Below, piece by piece: positions 1 through 5,342 of a stretch of 6,354 nt of DNA (its first letter is position 1; each line of letters opens with the position of its first letter). The notes under the pieces are model-generated. The model ran no database searches. It saw nothing but the letters and a program-made list of their open reading frames with translations, and was not told where the DNA came from. The translations under genes and the position numbers were made by a program. The stretch spans positions 1 through 6,354 of the forward strand of contig JACOVB010000334.1 of assembly GCA_016177555.1 (NCBI GenBank). The letters are read 5' to 3'. The stretch comes from Candidatus Rokuibacteriota bacterium. Its GTDB lineage: Bacteria; Methylomirabilota; Methylomirabilia; Rokubacteriales; CSP1-6.

Positions 1-952
1 GCACGGGAACGATCAGCCCGCGCTCGGTGGCCACCGCCACGCCCAGATGGTAGTAGCGCTTCAGGATCAGCTCGCCGGCCGCCGCGTCGAGGCTCGCGTT
101 GAACTGCGGATGCGCCCGGAGCGCCAGCGCCGTCGCCTCGATGAGGAAGCTTGTGAGGGTGAGCGTCACGCCTTGCTCACGAGCGGCCTCCAGGTTCCGG
201 CGAATGAGAGCGTCGAGCTCCGTGATGTCCGCGCGATCGAAGTGGGTGACATGCGGGACCTGGGTGGCGGACAGCGTCATGCGGTCGGCGATGGTGCGCC
301 TCAGATGCGAGAGCGGGGCGCGCTCCACCGGCCCCCACCGCTCGAAGGCCGGCAGCGGCGGGGGCTCGAGGCCGACCGTGGCGAGCGGCTTCGCCGCGGG
401 GCGCGCGGGGGCGGGCGAGGGTCCGCCTCCGGCTGCGGCTCGCTCCCTCGCTCCGCTCGGGGATTCTCCATCTCCGCTCGCCTCGCCTCCGGCTGCGGCT
501 CGCACATCCACTTCGGTGACGCGGCCCGCGGCGCCGGTGCCTCGCACGCCACGGAGATCCACGCCCAGCTCGCGGGCGAGGCGCCTCGTCGCAGGTGTCG
601 CGGGAACGGGTGCCCCATCGTGCGCGGGCGCGGCCGCAGCTTCGCGGGTCGCCGCACCCGTGGGCCCGAGCCCCGGGGCCGGCGGCGCCTGAGCGGGGCG
701 GCCAGCCACCTCGTCCGCGTCGGCGAAGGTGACGAGGACCTCGCCGACCCTGACCGTCTGGCCCGGCCGCACGTGGATCTTCTCGATCCGGCCCGCCATC
801 GGCGAGGGAATCTCGACCTGCGCCTTGTCGGTCTCGACCTCCAGGAACGGGGCGTCCTCGCGGATCAGGTCACCCTCGGCGACCAGCACCGTGACGATCT
901 CGGCCTCGGTGAGGCCCTCTCCCAGATCGGGCAGCACGAATCGCCGCGCCAT
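1..952 (-). CDS. 2-oxoacid dehydrogenase E2 (dihydrolipoyl acyltransferase), 3' end outside window
   Basis: E2 core subunit of a pyruvate or branched-chain 2-oxoacid dehydrogenase: its lipoyl arm takes the acyl group from E1 and passes it to CoA. 317 codons are present. Residues 1-78 form one lipoyl domain, with the lipoylated lysine at K43 in ETDKA. A Pro/Ala linker follows, then a peripheral subunit-binding domain at about 110-151 (VPATPATRRLARELGVDL, ending TEVDVR). A second, odd linker at 151-180 is built from a dispersed DNA repeat. The acyltransferase domain begins at about 205 (HLRRTIADRM, VPHVTHFDRADI) and is cut at LIVPV, so the catalytic HxxxD motif is not seen. Start: ATG at 952 with AAGG 8 nt upstream; it opens straight into the lipoyl domain (ARRFVLPDLGEGLTEAEI). 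It lies 47 nt after E1-beta and is surely in the same operon. Substrate is undetermined. Confidence 0.95.
   Translation of the reverse strand, partial: MARRFVLPDLGEGLTEAEIVTVLVAEGDLIREDAPFLEVETDKAQVEIPSPMAGRIEKIHVRPGQTVRVGEVLVTFADADEVAGRPAQAPPAPGLGPTGAATREAAAAPAHDGAPVPATPATRRLARELGVDLRGVRGTGAAGRVTEVDVRAAAGGEASGDGESPSGARERAAAGGGPSPAPARPAAKPLATVGLEPPPLPAFERWGPVERAPLSHLRRTIADRMTLSATQVPHVTHFDRADITELDALIRRNLEAAREQGVTLTLTSFLIEATALALRAHPQFNASLDAAAGELILKRYYHLGVAVATERGLIVPV
424..503. repeat. Dispersed GC-rich repeat inside the E2 linker (two exact 20-nt copies, 60-nt period)
   Basis: The 20-mer CGCCTCCGGCTGCGGCTCGC occurs exactly at 424-443 and 484-503, a 60-nt (20-codon) offset that keeps frame. The stretch 437-503 also aligns, with a few small gaps, to the reverse complement of the core of the MITE-like element at 3241-3301, and 474-503 matches 967-996 at 29 of 30 positions. 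On the coding strand it encodes E2 residues of about 151-177, beginning RAAAGGEASGDGESPS and then RERAAAGGG. This lies directly after the subunit-binding domain, where flexible linkers are tolerated. I infer insertion and partial duplication of a repeat that happens to read through without stops. Confidence 0.65.
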
Positions 953-966
953 GGTCTTGTCCTTAT

Positions 967-996
967 CCGCTCGCCTCGCCTGCGGCTGCGGCTCGC
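967..996. repeat. 30-nt copy of the dispersed GC-rich repeat in the E1-beta/E2 spacer
   Basis: This 30-nt stretch matches 474-503 inside E2 at 29 of 30 positions (one C/G difference). It fills most of the 47-nt spacer: it begins 3 nt after the E1-beta stop and ends just before the E2 ribosome binding site (AAGG at 961-964), leaving that site intact. No regulatory role can be read from it. Confidence 0.65.
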
Positions 997-999
997 CCT

Positions 1000-1980
1000 T
1001 CAATAGGCCAGCGTCTCGCGGCAGGCGGCCGCGACGCGCGCCGCGTCCGGGATGTGCACCCACTCGCGGGCGAAGCCCACGAAGGGAACGTCGTAGGCCG
1101 TCACGCGGCGCACTGGCGCCTCCAGGGACAGGAAGGCCCCCTCCATGATGCTGGCGGCGATCTCGGCCCCGGGGCCGAAGCTCCTCGAAGCCTCATGCAC
1201 GACCACCGCGCGGCCGGTTTTCTGGACGGAGGCACTGAGGGTCTCGCGGTCGAGCGGCGAGACGGTGAGGAGGTCGATGACCTCCACCTCGACGCCATCC
1301 TCCTCCCGCAGCACCCCGGCGGCCTCGCGCGCGACGCGCAGCATGGCTCCGTAGGCGATGAGCGTGAGGTCCCGTCCCTCCCGGTCGATCCGGGCGCGCC
1401 CGATGGGCATGGTCTCGATCTCGTCCGGCACCTCTTCCTTGGCGGCGTGGTAGAGCGCCTTGGACTCGAAGAAGATGACGGGATCCGGGTCGCGGATAGC
1501 GCTGGCCAGGAGCGCGCGCGCCGTGCGCGGCCCCGAGGGGATCACCATCTTGAGACCGGGAATGTGGGCGTAGAACTGCTCCTCGCTCTCGGTGTGATGT
1601 TCGAGGGCCCGCACCCCGCCGCCATAGGGCATCCGCAGCACCATCTGGCAGTGGAAGCGCCCCTGGGAGCGCGCCCGGTAGCGGGCCGCGTGGTTCTCGA
1701 TCTGGTGGAAGCACTGGAAGGCGAAGCCCGAGAACTGGATCTCGCAGATCGGCTTGAGCCCGTACAGCGCCATGCCCACCGCGGTCCCGATGATCGCGGC
1801 CTCCGCCAGCGGGCTGTCGATCACGCGGGTGCCTCCGAACTGACGGTGGAGATCCTCCGTGACGCGGAAGACGCCGCCGTCCACCCCCACGTCCTCGCCG
1901 ATGATCACCACCCCGTCGTCGCGCTCCATCTCCTGGAGCAGGGCGAGGTTCAGCGCCTTGACCATGTTCAGCTTGCCCAT
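1000..1980 (-). CDS. 2-oxoacid dehydrogenase E1 component, beta subunit
   Basis: The 326-aa beta subunit of the thiamine-diphosphate (ThDP) decarboxylase E1, pairing with E1-alpha as an alpha2-beta2 tetramer. It has the family's normal length and landmarks: GEDVGVDGGVFRVTEDL at 28-44, DSPLAE with the ThDP-contacting glutamate E60, the EIQFSGFAFQCFHQIENHAA region at 80-99, PYGGGVRALEHHTES at 118-132 with the conserved active-site histidine region, and a C-terminal transketolase-like domain (VEVIDLLTVSPLDRET; VVVHEASRSFGPGAEIA). The start is ATG at 1980, which gives MGKLNMVKALNLAL; AGAGGA lies about 10 nt upstream inside the E1-alpha gene. The open frame continues to 2631, but that part only shadows E1-alpha. 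The start overlaps the E1-alpha end by 13 nt, suggesting coupled translation. Pyruvate and branched-chain substrates are both possible. Confidence 0.97.
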   Translation of the reverse strand: MGKLNMVKALNLALLQEMERDDGVVIIGEDVGVDGGVFRVTEDLHRQFGGTRVIDSPLAEAAIIGTAVGMALYGLKPICEIQFSGFAFQCFHQIENHAARYRARSQGRFHCQMVLRMPYGGGVRALEHHTESEEQFYAHIPGLKMVIPSGPRTARALLASAIRDPDPVIFFESKALYHAAKEEVPDEIETMPIGRARIDREGRDLTLIAYGAMLRVAREAAGVLREEDGVEVEVIDLLTVSPLDRETLSASVQKTGRAVVVHEASRSFGPGAEIAASIMEGAFLSLEAPVRRVTAYDVPFVGFAREWVHIPDAARVAAACRETLAY

Positions 1981-3113
1981 CGGCTCGTCTTCCTCTGGCC
2001 GCGCATGGGCGTCGGCAGCGGGCGCTCCTCGTCCACCGGGCGCGGCGGATCGGCGCCCAGCCGCTCGCGGAGCTCGGCGCGCTCCGCCTCCAGGTGTGCC
2101 GGCCGCTCCGCGAAGACGTGATCGAAGATGGTCAGGGGATCGGCTTCCGCCATCGTCTCGAAGCGCTCCACGGCCCGGGCGATCTCGGCGTCCACCTGCG
2201 CCTCGAGGCCATCGTCCAGCAGGTTCTTCTTCTCGAGGTAGGCGCGCGCCCGGGGGAGCGGGTCCTTCCGCTCCCACGCCTTCACTTCCTCGTCGGAGCG
2301 GTAGCGCGTGGGATCGTCGGCGGTGGTGTGCACGCCCAGCCGGTAGGTCACGCACTCGATGAGCGTGGGGCCCTCCCCGTCGCGCGCCCGCGCCACGGCC
2401 TCGCGGCTCGCCGCGTACACCGCCAGGAGGTCGTTGCCGTCCACCTGGATGCCGGGGAAGCCGTAGCCGAGAGCCTTCTGTGCCAGCGTGGCCGAGTGCG
2501 TCTGCTTCTTCAGCGGCAGGGAGATCGCCCACTGGTTGTTCTGGACGACGAACACGGCGGGCACGTGCCAGACCCCCGCGAAGTTCAGCGCCTCGTGGAA
2601 GTCCCCCTCGGAGGTCGCCCCGTCCCCGCAATAGGCCATGACGACCACGTCGTCGCCGCGATACTGGGCGGCATAGGCGAGCCCCACCGCATGCGGGAGC
2701 TGGGTGGCCACGGGGATCGTGATCGGCAGGTCGTGCTGGTCCGGCGCGGGCTGGCCGCCCTCGAGCCGCCCGGCGAAGAGGCAGAGCAGCTGCTCGATGG
2801 GCCAGCCCCGCCAGAGCATGGCCGCCGTCTCGCGGAAGGACGGGACCATCCAGTCCGTGTTGCGGAGGGCGAAGATGCTCCCGATCTGCGCCGCCTCCTG
2901 CCCCTTGATCGGGGCGAAGGTGCCGATCCGGCCCTGGCGCTGGAGCCGGACCATCCGCTCGTCGAGGCGGCGGCCCAGCACCATGGCACGGTACAGACGC
3001 TTGAGGTCGTCCGGCGGGATGCCGGGCTCGAGGGCCGAGTCGAGATTGCCCTCGCTATCGAGGATGGACAGGTACTCGATCGTGAACCGGGGCTCGATCG
3101 GCGTCCTCGGCAT
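1968..3113 (-). CDS. 2-oxoacid dehydrogenase E1 component, alpha subunit
   Basis: The 381-aa alpha subunit of ThDP-dependent E1, which decarboxylates the 2-oxoacid and acylates the lipoyl arm of E2. The ThDP/Mg motif is clear: GDGATSEGDFHEALNF starting at 163 and ending in NN at 192-193. The phosphorylation-loop-like segment YRLGVHTTADDPTRYR (257-272) is typical of alpha2-beta2 E1 enzymes of PdhA/BkdA1 type. Other family segments are GQEAAQIGS (71-79) and PSFRETAAML (91-100). The last 40 or so residues are charged and look variable. Start: ATG at 3113 with AGGGG upstream; it is the first gene after the repeat element, so its promoter must lie in 3114-3361 or further upstream through FmdB, but I see no convincing -35/-10 pair. 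E1-beta overlaps its end by 13 nt. Confidence 0.97.
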   Translation of the reverse strand: MPRTPIEPRFTIEYLSILDSEGNLDSALEPGIPPDDLKRLYRAMVLGRRLDERMVRLQRQGRIGTFAPIKGQEAAQIGSIFALRNTDWMVPSFRETAAMLWRGWPIEQLLCLFAGRLEGGQPAPDQHDLPITIPVATQLPHAVGLAYAAQYRGDDVVVMAYCGDGATSEGDFHEALNFAGVWHVPAVFVVQNNQWAISLPLKKQTHSATLAQKALGYGFPGIQVDGNDLLAVYAASREAVARARDGEGPTLIECVTYRLGVHTTADDPTRYRSDEEVKAWERKDPLPRARAYLEKKNLLDDGLEAQVDAEIARAVERFETMAEADPLTIFDHVFAERPAHLEAERAELRERLGADPPRPVDEERPLPTPMRGQRKTSRWAS

Positions 3114-3150
3114 GGCGTTGCCCCTGTCTCAGCGCCGGCGCGCGATGCCC

Positions 3151-3365
3151 CTAGCAGGCTGCTGACAAACCCGCAGGCTGCTCCAAAAGGTCCAGATGCG
3201 AGGCGGCGCCCGACGGCCGCACGCGAGACGTACTCCGCTTGGCGAGCCGAGCCGGAGGCGAGGCGAGCGGACCCGGAGATCCGGGCGAGCGTGAGCGAGC
3301 CACGTTGAGCGTGCGGCTGAGGACGCCGTACCTCCGCAGATGGGCCTTTTTCAGCGGCCTGCTAG
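3151..3365. mobile_element. MITE-like palindromic element with imperfect terminal inverted repeats, no coding capacity
   Basis: The left end reads CTAGCAGGCTGCTGA (3151-3165) and the right end, reverse-complemented, reads CTAGCAGGCCGCTGA (3351-3365): 14 of 15 match. The inversion extends inward. Left 3173-3201 aligns without gaps to the reverse complement of 3333-3361 at about 22 of 29 positions, and then on to around 3240 and 3294 with a small gap, giving arms of about 70 nt around a 61-nt core. The 10-mer GCAGGCTGCT occurs twice at the left end (3154 and 3173), so the outer 19 nt look like an extra end. CTAG at both tips may be part of the inverted repeat or a 4-bp target duplication; because CTAG is its own reverse complement the sequence cannot tell. 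It fills most of the gap between FmdB and E1-alpha. There is no transposase. If transcribed it should fold into a long hairpin. Confidence 0.7.
3241..3301. repeat. Core of the MITE-like element, same family as the copies at 424-503 and 967-996
   Basis: Reverse-complemented, this 61-nt block aligns with 437-503 in E2. It shares the run CCGCTCGCCTCGCCTCCGGC, then GGCTCGC after a 1-nt deletion, and at the other end GGCTCGCTC. A short internal palindrome, CCCGGAGATCCGGG (3272-3285), sits in the middle. It is inverted relative to the other copies. It shows that the E2 and spacer repeats belong to the same family as the palindromic element. Confidence 0.6.
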
Positions 3366-3574
3366 TGGCAGCTGCATCCACCGCCCCCACAACAGCCGCC
3401 GGCGGACGGCCCCGCCGAGCCGGCGAGCCGGCTCTCCGTCTTGGCGCCGAAGAGCGAGAGGAGACGCATCACCTGCGGGCTGCCGCATGACGGGCAGGCC
3501 ACGACCGCGCGCGCATCCACCAGCTTCTCGAACTCGCCCTCGCAACCCCGGCACCGGTACTCGTAGATGGGCAC
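3362..3574 (-). CDS. FmdB-family small zinc-ribbon protein
   Basis: A 70-aa protein starting MPIYEYRCRGCEGEFEKL, the standard opening of FmdB-type putative regulatory zinc ribbons. Zinc ligands are C8-x2-C11 and C27-x2-C30 (CPSCGS). A Ser/Gly linker leads to a second Cys-rich tail with C61, C62, C67, C69 and a terminal H70 (GGCCGGGGCSCH), which could bind another metal ion. The family's function is not established; members are described as putative regulators. The start is GTG at 3574, three nt after the pup stop, with the ribosome binding site GGAGGGGAG lying within the last three pup codons, so the two are almost certainly co-translated. The TAG stop (3362-3364) lies inside the CTAG tip of the adjoining repeat element, so the exact C-terminus may have been set by that insertion. 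Confidence 0.9.
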   Translation of the reverse strand: MPIYEYRCRGCEGEFEKLVDARAVVACPSCGSPQVMRLLSLFGAKTESRLAGSAGPSAGGCCGGGGCSCH

Positions 3575-3577
3575 CTC

Positions 3578-3778
3578 TTACTCCCCTCCGCGCTGGACGT
3601 AGCTCTTGACGAACTCCTCGGCGTTCTCCTCGAGGATGTCGTCGATCTCGCCCAGGAGACTGTCCAGATCTTCCTTGATCTTCTTGCCCTTCTTGGCGAG
3701 CTCCGCGCTGCCTGCCGCGGCGTCGTCGCCCTCCGGGGGCTTGGTGGGCCTCGTCTCCTTCTTCTTCTGCTCAGCCAT
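3578..3778 (-). CDS. pup: Prokaryotic ubiquitin-like protein Pup (C-terminal GGE)
   Basis: A 66-aa protein modifier that PafA ligates through its C-terminal glutamate to lysines of target proteins, marking them for the Mpa/ARC-proteasome. Identification is firm: KIKEDLDSLLGEIDDILEEN followed by AEEFVKSYVQRGGE aligns along the conserved half of mycobacterial Pup. Residues 1-26 are polar and disordered (Lys-rich, then Glu/Asp/Ala); residues of about 34-60 form the helical segment known to bind the proteasomal ATPase coiled coils. The tail is GGE, not the GGQ of most Actinobacteria, so it should be ligation-competent without deamidation by Dop. I chose ATG at 3778 over an in-frame GTG at 3790 because that GTG is part of the Shine-Dalgarno sequence AGGAGGTGA, which lies 8 nt before the ATG. 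No ligase, Dop, ATPase or proteasome gene is in view. Confidence 0.95.
   Translation of the reverse strand: MAEQKKKETRPTKPPEGDDAAAGSAELAKKGKKIKEDLDSLLGEIDDILEENAEEFVKSYVQRGGE
3581..3589 (-). promoter_or_regulatory. Ribosome binding site of FmdB embedded in the Gly-Gly-Glu codons of pup
   Basis: The coding strand reads GGA GGG GAG TAA GAG GTG. The codons for the functional Pup tail (G64, G65, E66) form the purine run GGAGGGGAG, ending 6 nt before the FmdB GTG start. Sequence shows the overlap directly; that it is the working site is inferred from spacing and from the absence of any other candidate. Confidence 0.75.
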
Positions 3779-3786
3779 GGGACCGT

Positions 3787-3795
3787 TCACCTCCT
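3787..3795 (-). promoter_or_regulatory. Near-perfect Shine-Dalgarno sequence of pup
   Basis: AGGAGGTGA, fully complementary to the usual 16S rRNA tail, lies 8 nt before the ATG at 3778. It is the strongest ribosome binding site I see in the window and decides the pup start. It suggests high translation, fitting a small modifier needed in molar excess. Confidence 0.8.
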
Positions 3796-3813
3796 GGCCT
3801 CCCGGAAGAGGCC
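3796..3813 (-). other. Small hairpin directly upstream of the pup ribosome binding site
   Basis: The coding strand reads GGCCTCTTCCGGGAGGCC: a perfect 6-bp GC-rich stem (GGCCTC/GAGGCC) around a 6-nt loop, immediately adjacent to AGGAGGTGA. There is no following T-run, so it is not an obvious terminator. It could stabilise a processed pup-fmdB message or modulate access to the ribosome binding site; no function is demonstrated. Confidence 0.45.
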
Positions 3814-3824
3814 GGCACCGGGGC

Positions 3825-4376
3825 CTAGACCGTGGGGAGCACGATCCCCTGCTGGCCCTGGTATTTCCCCTGCCGGTCGGCGTACGACGTCTGGCAGGCT
3901 TCGTCAGACTCGAAGAAGAGGACCTGGGCGATACCCTCGTTGGCGTAGATCTTGGCGGGAAGCGGCGTGGTGTTGCTGATCTCCAGCGTCACGAACCCCT
4001 CCCACTCGGGCTCGAAGGGCGTCACGTTGGTGATGATGCCGCAGCGAGCGTACGTGGACTTCCCCACGCTGATCGTGAGCACGTTGCGCGGGATCTTGAA
4101 GTACTCGACCGACCGCCCCAGGGCGAAGGAGTTCGGGGGGATGATGCACACCTCGCCCTGAAAATCCACGAAGGAGCGCGGGTCGAACGCCTTGGGATCC
4201 ACGATGGTGTTGTTGATGTTGGTGAAGATCTTGAACTCGTCCGAGATCCGCAGGTCGTACCCGTACGAGGACACGCCGTACGAGATCATGCCCGCGCGGA
4301 CCTGCCTGTCCCCGAATGGCTTGATCATGTCGTGCTCGAGGGCCATCCGCGTGATCCACCGATCACTCTTGATCAA
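3825..4376 (-). CDS. dcd: dCTP deaminase
   Basis: Deaminates dCTP to dUTP, feeding dUMP and then dTMP synthesis in the cytosol. The 183-aa length is within the family's usual range, and the match runs over the whole protein: [12 protein letters not shown] at the start, [19 protein letters not shown] (37-55), [20 protein letters not shown] (78-97), [20 protein letters not shown] (105-124) with S107 and R111 at the catalytic and substrate positions, TLE with the expected catalytic glutamate E132, [17 protein letters not shown] (145-161), and the C-terminal [12 protein letters not shown]. Start: TTG at 4376, preceded by GGAGGG at 7 nt; no in-frame ATG exists upstream and the N-terminus MIKSDRW matches the family. 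It lies 63 nt after thrB, with a possible own promoter, and 46 nt before pup. Whether it also has dUTPase activity cannot be told. Confidence 0.97.
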   Translation of the reverse strand: MIKSDRWITRMALEHDMIKPFGDRQVRAGMISYGVSSYGYDLRISDEFKIFTNINNTIVDPKAFDPRSFVDFQGEVCIIPPNSFALGRSVEYFKIPRNVLTISVGKSTYARCGIITNVTPFEPEWEGFVTLEISNTTPLPAKIYANEGIAQVLFFESDEACQTSYADRQGKYQGQQGIVLPTV

Positions 4377-4408
4377 CGATCGGCCCTCCGCTCCGTGCTC
4401 ATGGGTGG

Positions 4409-4438
4409 ATGGTACTCACGCCTCGGAGGAGGAGTCAA
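4409..4438 (-). promoter_or_regulatory. Possible sigma-70-like promoter before dcd
   Basis: On the coding strand TTGACT (5 of 6 to consensus; 4433-4438) is followed after 18 nt by TACCAT (4 of 6; 4409-4414), in the 63-nt gap between thrB and dcd. It would place a transcript start near 4400 and could drive dcd-pup-fmdB separately from the upstream operon. In GC-rich DNA such a match is only suggestive. Confidence 0.35.
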
Positions 4439-4439
4439 G

Positions 4440-5342
4440 TTACGAGACCCGATCCCACACGGCGCCGGCCGTGTCGACGGGCAGGACCAGCGCCCGTCCC
4501 TCGACGCCTGCCCTGCGCAGCGCCCCCTCCATCGCCTCCGCGACACGCCCGGGCGAGTCGGTCACCGCCGCCAGGAGCGACGGACCGGCACCGCTCAGCA
4601 CGCATCCGAGTGCCCCCGCCTCCAGGCCCGCAGCGACGGTACCCGGAAGCCACGGGAAGAGCGGCCACCGGTACGGCTGGTGCAGCCGATCCTCCATGGC
4701 GACCGGGAGCAGATCGCTCCGCCCGGCACCGAGCGCTGCCAGAAACAGGCTCACGCGCTGGAGATTGAACACGGCATCCGCTCGCGACACGCGGTCGGGC
4801 AGTACCGCGCGAGCCTCGCGCGTGGACCCCTCCGTCTCGGGAACGAGCACCACCCAGTGGATGTTCCCGGGGACGGGCACCGAGGCAGCGGCGACGCGAT
4901 CGCCGGCCCAGCAGGAGACCGTGAGCCCGCCCAGCAGCGCCGCCGTCACGTTGTCGGGGTGCCCCTCGGCGCGCGCGGCCAGGGAGAGGAGGGCCTCCCG
5001 GTCCAGCGGGGCGCCGCAGAGCGCATTGCCCCCCACAAGCCCGCCCACCCAGGCCGCGGCGCTCGAGCCGAGACCGCGGCTCGGTGGGATCCGATTCACG
5101 CAGTGAAGCCGCACGCCTTTCCAGGGGCGCCCCGCAGCCTCGAACGCCATGCGGGCTCCGCGCACGACCACGTTGTCGCCGCCCGTCTCGATGCGGCCCG
5201 CCCCCTCGCCCTCGATGGACACCGACACCCCGTCGGACTCCTCGAAGGTCATCTCGTTGTGAAGCGCCAGGGCGAGGCCCAGGACGTCGAAGCCCGGGCC
5301 CAGGTTGGCGGAGGTGGCGGGGACGCGGATCCGGACGCGCAT
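4440..5342 (-). CDS. thrB: Homoserine kinase
   Basis: GHMP-family kinase that phosphorylates L-homoserine with ATP, the step before threonine synthase. At 300 aa it has the normal length. Motif 1 is PATSANLGPGFDVLGLAL (8-25); the ATP-binding motif 2 is PPSRGLGSSAA (86-96); EGHPDN (126-131) belongs to the substrate site; motif 3 is GCVLSGAGPSLLA (246-258). Start: ATG at 5342, sharing one base with the ccdA stop (TGATG); the Shine-Dalgarno is poor, so translation is probably coupled. The frame stays open to 6017 but that extension only shadows ccdA. Its position behind redox genes rather than with thrA or thrC is odd, but the enzyme call is secure. Confidence 0.97.
   Translation of the reverse strand: MRVRIRVPATSANLGPGFDVLGLALALHNEMTFEESDGVSVSIEGEGAGRIETGGDNVVVRGARMAFEAAGRPWKGVRLHCVNRIPPSRGLGSSAAAWVGGLVGGNALCGAPLDREALLSLAARAEGHPDNVTAALLGGLTVSCWAGDRVAAASVPVPGNIHWVVLVPETEGSTREARAVLPDRVSRADAVFNLQRVSLFLAALGAGRSDLLPVAMEDRLHQPYRWPLFPWLPGTVAAGLEAGALGCVLSGAGPSLLAAVTDSPGRVAEAMEGALRRAGVEGRALVLPVDTAGAVWDRVS

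Noticed and set aside
1981..2631. N-terminal extension of the E1-beta reading frame
   Set aside because: The extension is compositionally Arg/Gly-rich and overlaps E1-alpha; the ATG at 1980 with a good ribosome binding site gives the normal E1-beta N-terminus.
3114..3200. Promoter for the dehydrogenase operon
   Set aside because: TTGTCA and TTGGAG are present on the coding strand but no acceptable -10 lies at 16-18 nt, so I do not call one.
2094..3308. Plus-strand open frame of about 400 codons opposite E1-alpha
   Set aside because: Antisense shadow of a clear enzyme gene; the translation matches no family I know and runs into the repeat element.
3333..3365. Rho-independent terminator after FmdB
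   Set aside because: The element end is palindromic over long range, but the T-run is on the plus strand, the wrong strand for terminating FmdB; no compact GC stem followed by U-run is seen on the minus strand.
3151..3390. Minus-strand open frame of 79 codons within the repeat element
   Set aside because: It spans both inverted arms and part of FmdB in another frame, with no recognisable domain; best explained as chance reading of the repeat.
3779..3790. GTG at 3790 as the pup start (four extra residues)
   Set aside because: The GTG is part of the Shine-Dalgarno sequence itself; ATG at 3778 has ideal 8-nt spacing and gives a Pup of typical length.
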